64,000 nucleotides of DNA from Chelydra serpentina. Lineage: Eukaryota; Chordata; Testudines; Chelydridae. Positions 59,118 through 64,000 of this stretch are shown here, piece after piece. The stretch's first letter is position 1; every line of letters starts with the position of its first letter. The stretch lies in assembly GCA_037349315.1 (NCBI GenBank), contig JBAIAC010000218.1:868001-932000 (forward strand), read 5' to 3'. The position numbers were made by a program, and so were the translations under genes. A model generated the notes under the pieces. The model searched no databases. It had not been told where the DNA came from and was given only the letters and a program-made list of their open reading frames with translations.

Positions 59118-60125
59118 CTACGGGAGAAAGCACAAACCCCCCAGTGAGCGGGTGCTTGGACCTGAAAGGGACTGAGTCCAGGAACGGTTCTCTAGGCCTC
59201 TCGCTCGGGGCCCTGGGAGCAGGGGAAGGGGGAGAGGAGGTGACTGACAGAGAGAGACCCATGCCCTTGCCGACCCCACACACTCTGTGGCCAAACCAGG
59301 TCACTTGTCTGGGGTTCCCTTTTTCAGAGCCCCCAGAGACGCCGAGCTCCTCGCACTCTGCTCAGCTGGAAAGACTCAATCACTGCGCTTGGGAAACAGC
59401 TTTGGAAACCCGGGGTGAAGAGCGAGAGAAAGGCACTGACTGAACCCACAGTCTGGGCCGTCCTGTCCGGAGGGCCCGTCCTGCTAACCAGCAACCGAAT
59501 GGCCCAGCAGCTCTCCCCTTGCACCCCGCAGCACCTCCCAGCAACCTCAAGATGGAGCAAACACTCTTTTTTCCCCCTGAAATGGCAAAAATTGCAAGTG
59601 CGCATAGCTTGCTGGAAAGAGAGCAGCGTGGGCATGGCAGGGACCAGGTCTGGAGAAAGACAATCGGGGGCCCTAGGAACCCCATGGGCCAGGACCACTC
59701 CCCCAAGGCCCCACCCCATTAGGCCAGGGCAGCAACATGAGAACCCCAGGGAAAGCAGCAGGAATGGCATCAGGGGTGTGGGAGGCAGCATGTACCCCAC
59801 CAGCTGCTTGTCCCTGCTGGAGTGGAGGCTACACCCGCTGCACTCTCCCCCTCCTGCCACTCACACAGTCCTCTACTGGGACGGGTTCCCAGTGCCCCCC
59901 AGAGCAGCGGTCTTGGAGTTAACACCCTCTTGAGATGCACTGCACAGTTCAGCGCAATTGTCTCAGGCTCTCTGCAAACTCAGGCAGACCTTGCCACATC
60001 AGTGACACTCAAATCACATTTTCCAGCTTTCCTTTGCAAGCATAAAAGTGAGAGAAATGAAGGCTGAGAGCCCGGTGTACTCCCATGACTCCAGGAACCA
60101 GGGCCCATAGTGCGTGTGCTAGGAG
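59118..60125 (-). other. ZNF385C: Presumed 5' intron of ZNF385C
   Basis: The acceptor polypyrimidine stretch ('gtttgtgctttctcccgtag' on the minus strand) is the only gene signal. The rest holds chance frames. The upstream exon lies somewhere to the right, possibly beyond the window. Confidence 0.5.
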
Positions 60126-60129
60126 ACTT

Positions 60130-60215
60130 AATGCCTAAATTATTATTATTTGTCTGTACCGTGTTAGCACTTAGGAGCCCAGGCATGTGCTAGGTGCTGT
60201 ATAAACACAGTGCCT
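60130..60215 (-). repeat. SINE 3'-tail fragment, antisense
   Basis: 'attattattatttgtctgta' then 'gttagcacttaggagcccag' and 'gctaggtgctgtataaacac' is the reversed tail type. Confidence 0.6.
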
Positions 60216-61785
60216 ACGTTTCTATCTCACGCACCATCATCAAGTCACAGCAGGCTGCAAAGGGGAAATCCAAGGAAGCAGCAGCCAACACGTCTCCAGC
60301 GGGAGGTGACTGGACTCACCTCCAATGGGGGAGCAGGGGGCAGCATACTGAACTAGTCATGGCTGCAGGGGAAGGAGCAGGGCAGCATTAAGGCCGAGGC
60401 AGTTAATGCAGCCCCAGTGGGACAGGAAGAGCTGGGAGAGAGGACCCAGGAGGCCCATTAATAAAGGTAGAAGACGACCGATTAATCCTGGTCTGTATGC
60501 AGCTGGGGGACCGTCCTGAACCACCCTGTTCGAAGTGGCCTCCCAACGCCAGGGAGGGAGTTGTCTGGACAAATGGGAGGTAACAAAGCACGCGTCCCTT
60601 GGCAATAGCGGGGAAGGGAGAACATGGGGCCCAGCCGCTGGCCTCGTTCAGCGTCGCTGTGCATCACGCACGGCTGTTCATGCTCGGGCAAAGCAAGCGT
60701 GAAACACCCCCGTCCTGACACGGCAGTGCGTCACACCCGCCGCCTGCTGGCGTACGCGATGGTGCGCGGCGGCAATGGTGAACTGGGCTGCGAGGAGACA
60801 CAACTGGCAGGGATGGGCCATCTGCAGCCTGCAGGGGAGTGGCTGCATTCCCACGGAGACAATGGCGACTCTCCGAGCGCTCCGGGCAGCTTCCAACAAC
60901 GCACTATACCTGGGCACCGAGCCATCGACCCCCGGGGAGCCCAGCCGGTACAGAACACCGCAGCCTGCCTCCTCAGCAACACCGCAGCACGGCACACCAG
61001 CTCTACGCTCCCTCCAGGGGCCAGCAAGTCACATTCAAGGTCTTGCCCTTTATCTCCAAAGCACTCAAGGGCCGAAGTTGCTGCTAAGATCATCTAAAGC
61101 TGCAGGACAAGGAACATGGTGGACAACCCCACTCCCCAGGGCAGGAGAGCTGTCTGCAGCCAGGACACGGCGCTTTCCTAGGGACCAGCTTGAGACTGTG
61201 AGATGAACGCCTGTAAAGCCCAAGAACCATCCAACCCTGCAGCACCATCCTCCCCAAGCGACAGGCCAGCCTCCGCGCACACCCTCAGCACCGCTCCGAA
61301 AACAAAACAAACCCCATGCTGCTCCCCCAGTTCTCCCCTGGGCAGGGCGGAGAGAAAGGACGGACCGCAAGGGACAGATGTCAGTCACGTCGCTTAATGC
61401 ACGACGGGAACGTTCTCAGGAACGATGGCACTAAGGGTGGTATTAAAAACCTTCAGAGAACAGAATAACGTGCTTAGACGAATTAGGGATAATTACATGG
61501 AACAACCATTAGAACCGTACTGTAACTCCACTACACAATACAATCAACCTTTCTGTGTGGGCGTTAAGGGCGGGGGGGTTTACCCGTTGTTATCCCGGTT
61601 CAGAGCTTTCCCAATATCCCCCAGGCCCAGATATAGCTCAATCATGACAAACTCCAGAGGAACCCTGGGGCTCTCTTGAGCTCCAGCAGGGGTCTCAAAC
61701 ACGCGGCCCCGCGGGGTTATTTCCTGCAGCCCGCCAAGCTCTCCCCCCTCCCCCCCGGATTATTTCCCCCCTGCGAGCTAGGGCC
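60216..61785. other. Non-coding, no gene seen
   Basis: Chance frames up to 157 codons (60624-61097) overlap on both strands without motifs. No exon recognised. Confidence 0.3.
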
Positions 61786-61789
61786 GTGT

Positions 61790-61950
61790 TTACCCCGGGG
61801 ACACAGCTGGCAAACAGAGAGGCACACGGTACATTAAGTCACTTGTCCAAGGTCGCCCAAGGTGAAAGTCGGTGGCAGAGTTGCAAACGGAACCCCGGTC
61901 TCACGAGTCGCAATCCAGCGCTTTGTTCATTACGCTGCCTTTTCCTGCTA
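61790..61950 (-). repeat. MIR SINE, antisense copy
   Basis: 'aagtcacttgtccaaggtcg', 'ggtggcagagttgcaaacgg' and 'ccagcgctttgttcattacg' follow the reversed MIR core. Confidence 0.75.
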
Positions 61951-62177
61951 CTCCCTGCAGCCCACCAGGGCCTGGGACCAGCATCCCAGCACCCCTCCCT
62001 CCAGCCTCAGCGCGCAACCGAAACTTAAACCAGCATCAACGCAAGACACACTCTAAGGAGACGAGGGTCTGGAATCTGGGCCGGACGGATGCACCACAAC
62101 ACACCAGTGAACCCTGAGGGGAGAGAGCCACCCAGCCTCACATGTCCCGACACAGCGGCCGCTCACGACCTCAGTTG

Positions 62178-62219
<42 letters not shown>

Positions 62220-62740
62220 TTCCAATGCCCTCCCGTTACCGTTCCGGGTATTTCCACCACCATTACAGCCAGGGCAGCCAAGCTAAAATTGGAACGTTAT
62301 CCGGACTAAATATCTCAACCATCTCCCTGGTTTTAAAAAAAGCACCCGCTGTTGCCTTGATTAGAGCACAGCTCCCCGTCACGGCTCTCGTTACAATACT
62401 GAAAAAGTCTGCTCCCGCCACGTGCTCGCCTGTCTCATTCATTTAGCTTCTCCGGTGCCTCCCTTGTTCGTTCCGCTTCTCAGGTGTCGGGTCTGTAATT
62501 CGGCGATTTGTTGCCCATCCAGGCCCCCGGATTAGCTCCGGAGACTCGTGTTTTCACAGCTGCCGGCTGCTTGGCTGAAACAGGTGAAATTCACCCCGGC
62601 CAGAGTGCACCCCGCCAGTCCTCTACACTCTGCGCCCAAAAGGAGAACGGTGTCACTCTGGCCAGGGCTTGTCTGCCCATGCGCTTACCATCCCCTCCCA
62701 ATCACTACTGGAGCCTATCCTCACCGACGCCATATGAGGT
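61951..62740. other. Non-coding with a (TG)n microsatellite
   Basis: A (TG) tract of about 19 units spans 62179-62217. Nothing else is recognised. Confidence 0.6.
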
Positions 62741-62744
62741 AGGT

Positions 62745-62895
62745 GGATAGCATCCCCATTATACAGAAGGTAAACTGAGGCTCAAAGTAGATTGAGTGAT
62801 TTGCCCATGGTCATACAGGACATCTGTGGCTGAGCCAGGATTTGAATGCAGGTTGCTGGAGCCCCATCCTGTGTCCTAACCCACTAGACCATCCT
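62745..62895 (-). repeat. MIR SINE, antisense copy
   Basis: 'gtaaactgaggctcaaagta', 'tgatttgcccatggtcatac', 'tgtggctgagccaggatttg' and 'cctaacccactagaccatcc' are clear. Confidence 0.85.
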
Positions 62896-63810
62896 TCCCC
62901 TCTGGAGGGGTGTGTGGGGCCTTGGCTTACAGCAGGAGATGACTTTTCAAGGGGATCTGCAATTTCAGTTGGTTCTTAATAAGGTCCGTGGTTGCTTGAG
63001 TGCAGCAGGTGTGGTTTCCACTAATCCCCTCCCCTGCCCCCACCAATCTTTAAACAGCCGCTTGGCAGTGCCAGCTTCTGCATCCGTCGATGCCTGTAGC
63101 TACAGGATGCACAGACGCTGAGACAGGGCACAAACCTCTGGCTAATGGGGGGTAGGAAGCAGCTTTCCTTGGGTGCAGGTTCCCCCAGGGCTGCCTCCCG
63201 CAGGGGGGTCTAGCACCTGCCTCTGAAGCCGCTGGGGCTGGCTACCGTGGGAGTCAGGACCGGGCTAGATGGGCCTCCAGAAGGGTGGCAATTCCTAGGG
63301 AACAGCTTTTACACACGAGACGTTAGCCACCATTCCAGGTCGACCGACAGATCTGGCTACAGGCGGGCCCGCGAAAGCGCCACATTGACCCAGAGTGCTC
63401 ACGTGCGTTTTCCCCACTGGAGCCGACGGGTTTTGGTCCCCGGGAGACCAGCAATGGCCTCCCTAGCTCCACAGATTGCAAGACAGGGAGACGGTCTCCT
63501 GACGGCTATGAAAAGCTCCCTGACAGATGTCTAAATCTCTCTGAAATAGAAGAAGGTCAGAGTTACTGGACCGTCATGCCACCAGAGATCCTGGCAGCAA
63601 GGCACTCAGTGCTCCCATAAGTCTCTCTCCTCGGAGTGCCGCCCACTGGGCATTTACGGGTGAGGCCGTGAGAAAGCAACAGGGGCATGTGCTGGGCTGC
63701 CCGGCACACACGAGCCAATGTCAGCAGTGTGACGAGAGGCAGAAGCCTGGTGAACATGGACGGAGCAGGGAAAGCCAGAACTCTTCTGGGGGGGTGGGAA
63801 GGAGGAGGGG
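62896..63810. other. Non-coding, no gene seen
   Basis: No recognised exon or repeat. Confidence 0.3.
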
Positions 63811-63814
63811 GCAA

Positions 63815-63985
63815 AGTGAGTCTTGTTGCTAAGGCACTGGCTGGGGACTCAGAAGACCTGGCTCTGCCACAGACTCCCCATGTGACCTTGGCAAAGTCAC
63901 TTAATCTCTTGCCACCTCAGTTTCCTCATCTGTAATAAAGGGATAAATATTCTCCCCTTGGGTGAAATTCTCCAGCCTGGGTCAG
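63815..63985 (+). repeat. MIR SINE, sense copy
   Basis: 'ctaaggcactggctggggac', 'cctggctctgccacagactc', 'gtgaccttggcaaagtcact' and 'ctcagtttcctcatctgtaa' follow MIR order; the copy continues close to the window end. Confidence 0.85.
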
Positions 63986-64000
63986 ACTAGGTGGTCAGAA

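Noticed and set aside
62179..62217. (TG)n tract as a Z-DNA or regulatory element
   Set aside because: An ordinary microsatellite; nothing nearby suggests function.

Overview
The window is nuclear DNA of a vertebrate, most likely a cryptodire turtle. A tRNA-derived SINE that I recognise as the turtle Cry I/Pol III family lies near 47.8 kb. CR1 and L3-like LINE fragments, many old MIR copies and several short inverted-repeat elements typical of turtle DNA surround it. Genes are split by introns and almost everything between exons is repeat-derived. I see no bacterial features, CRISPR array, tRNA/rRNA gene or intact retrovirus.

Two protein-coding genes can be supported, both on the minus strand. 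(1) C17orf113, a domesticated hAT-transposase-like protein, appears complete: coding exon 1 at 11917-12435, a 2.7 kb intron, coding exon 2 at 7652-9184, 683 codons plus stop. It has a CpG-rich promoter with a CCAAT box near 12.6-12.7 kb and an AT-rich presumed 3'UTR ending at a polyadenylation signal near 6.29 kb. (2) ZNF385C, a zinc-finger protein, is partial: an exon at 58878-59117 encodes the start and first U1-type zinc finger of a long isoform. A short candidate alternative first exon at 31587-31596 encodes Met-Leu-Leu plus one base of a Gly codon. Both end in the same phase, so either could splice to one downstream exon. I could not find later ZNF385C exons, so they probably lie left of the window. 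In that case C17orf113 sits, in the same orientation, inside a ZNF385C intron.

Layout: 1-6.2 kb repeats; 6.2-12.7 kb C17orf113; 12.7-31.5 kb non-coding, with an about 78-bp minisatellite (16.8 kb) and a CR1 LINE (26.0-27.4 kb); 31.5-31.9 kb candidate internal promoter and first exon; 32.5-33.7 kb a repeat element holding a nearly perfect 37-bp minisatellite of 19.5 copies that is open in three frames; 34-58 kb CR1/L3 pieces, a Tc1/mariner-like MITE, a hAT-like element with target duplication, the Cry I SINE and unique AT-rich blocks that may be conserved enhancers; 58.9-59.1 kb the ZNF385C zinc-finger exon; 59.1-64 kb presumed intron or 5' flank.

I found no convincing new multi-gene system. 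The points most worth following are the nested domesticated transposase with its altered catalytic position, the phase-matched alternative first exons of ZNF385C, and the triple-frame-open minisatellite. Family assignments rest on pattern recognition and memory, not on a search.
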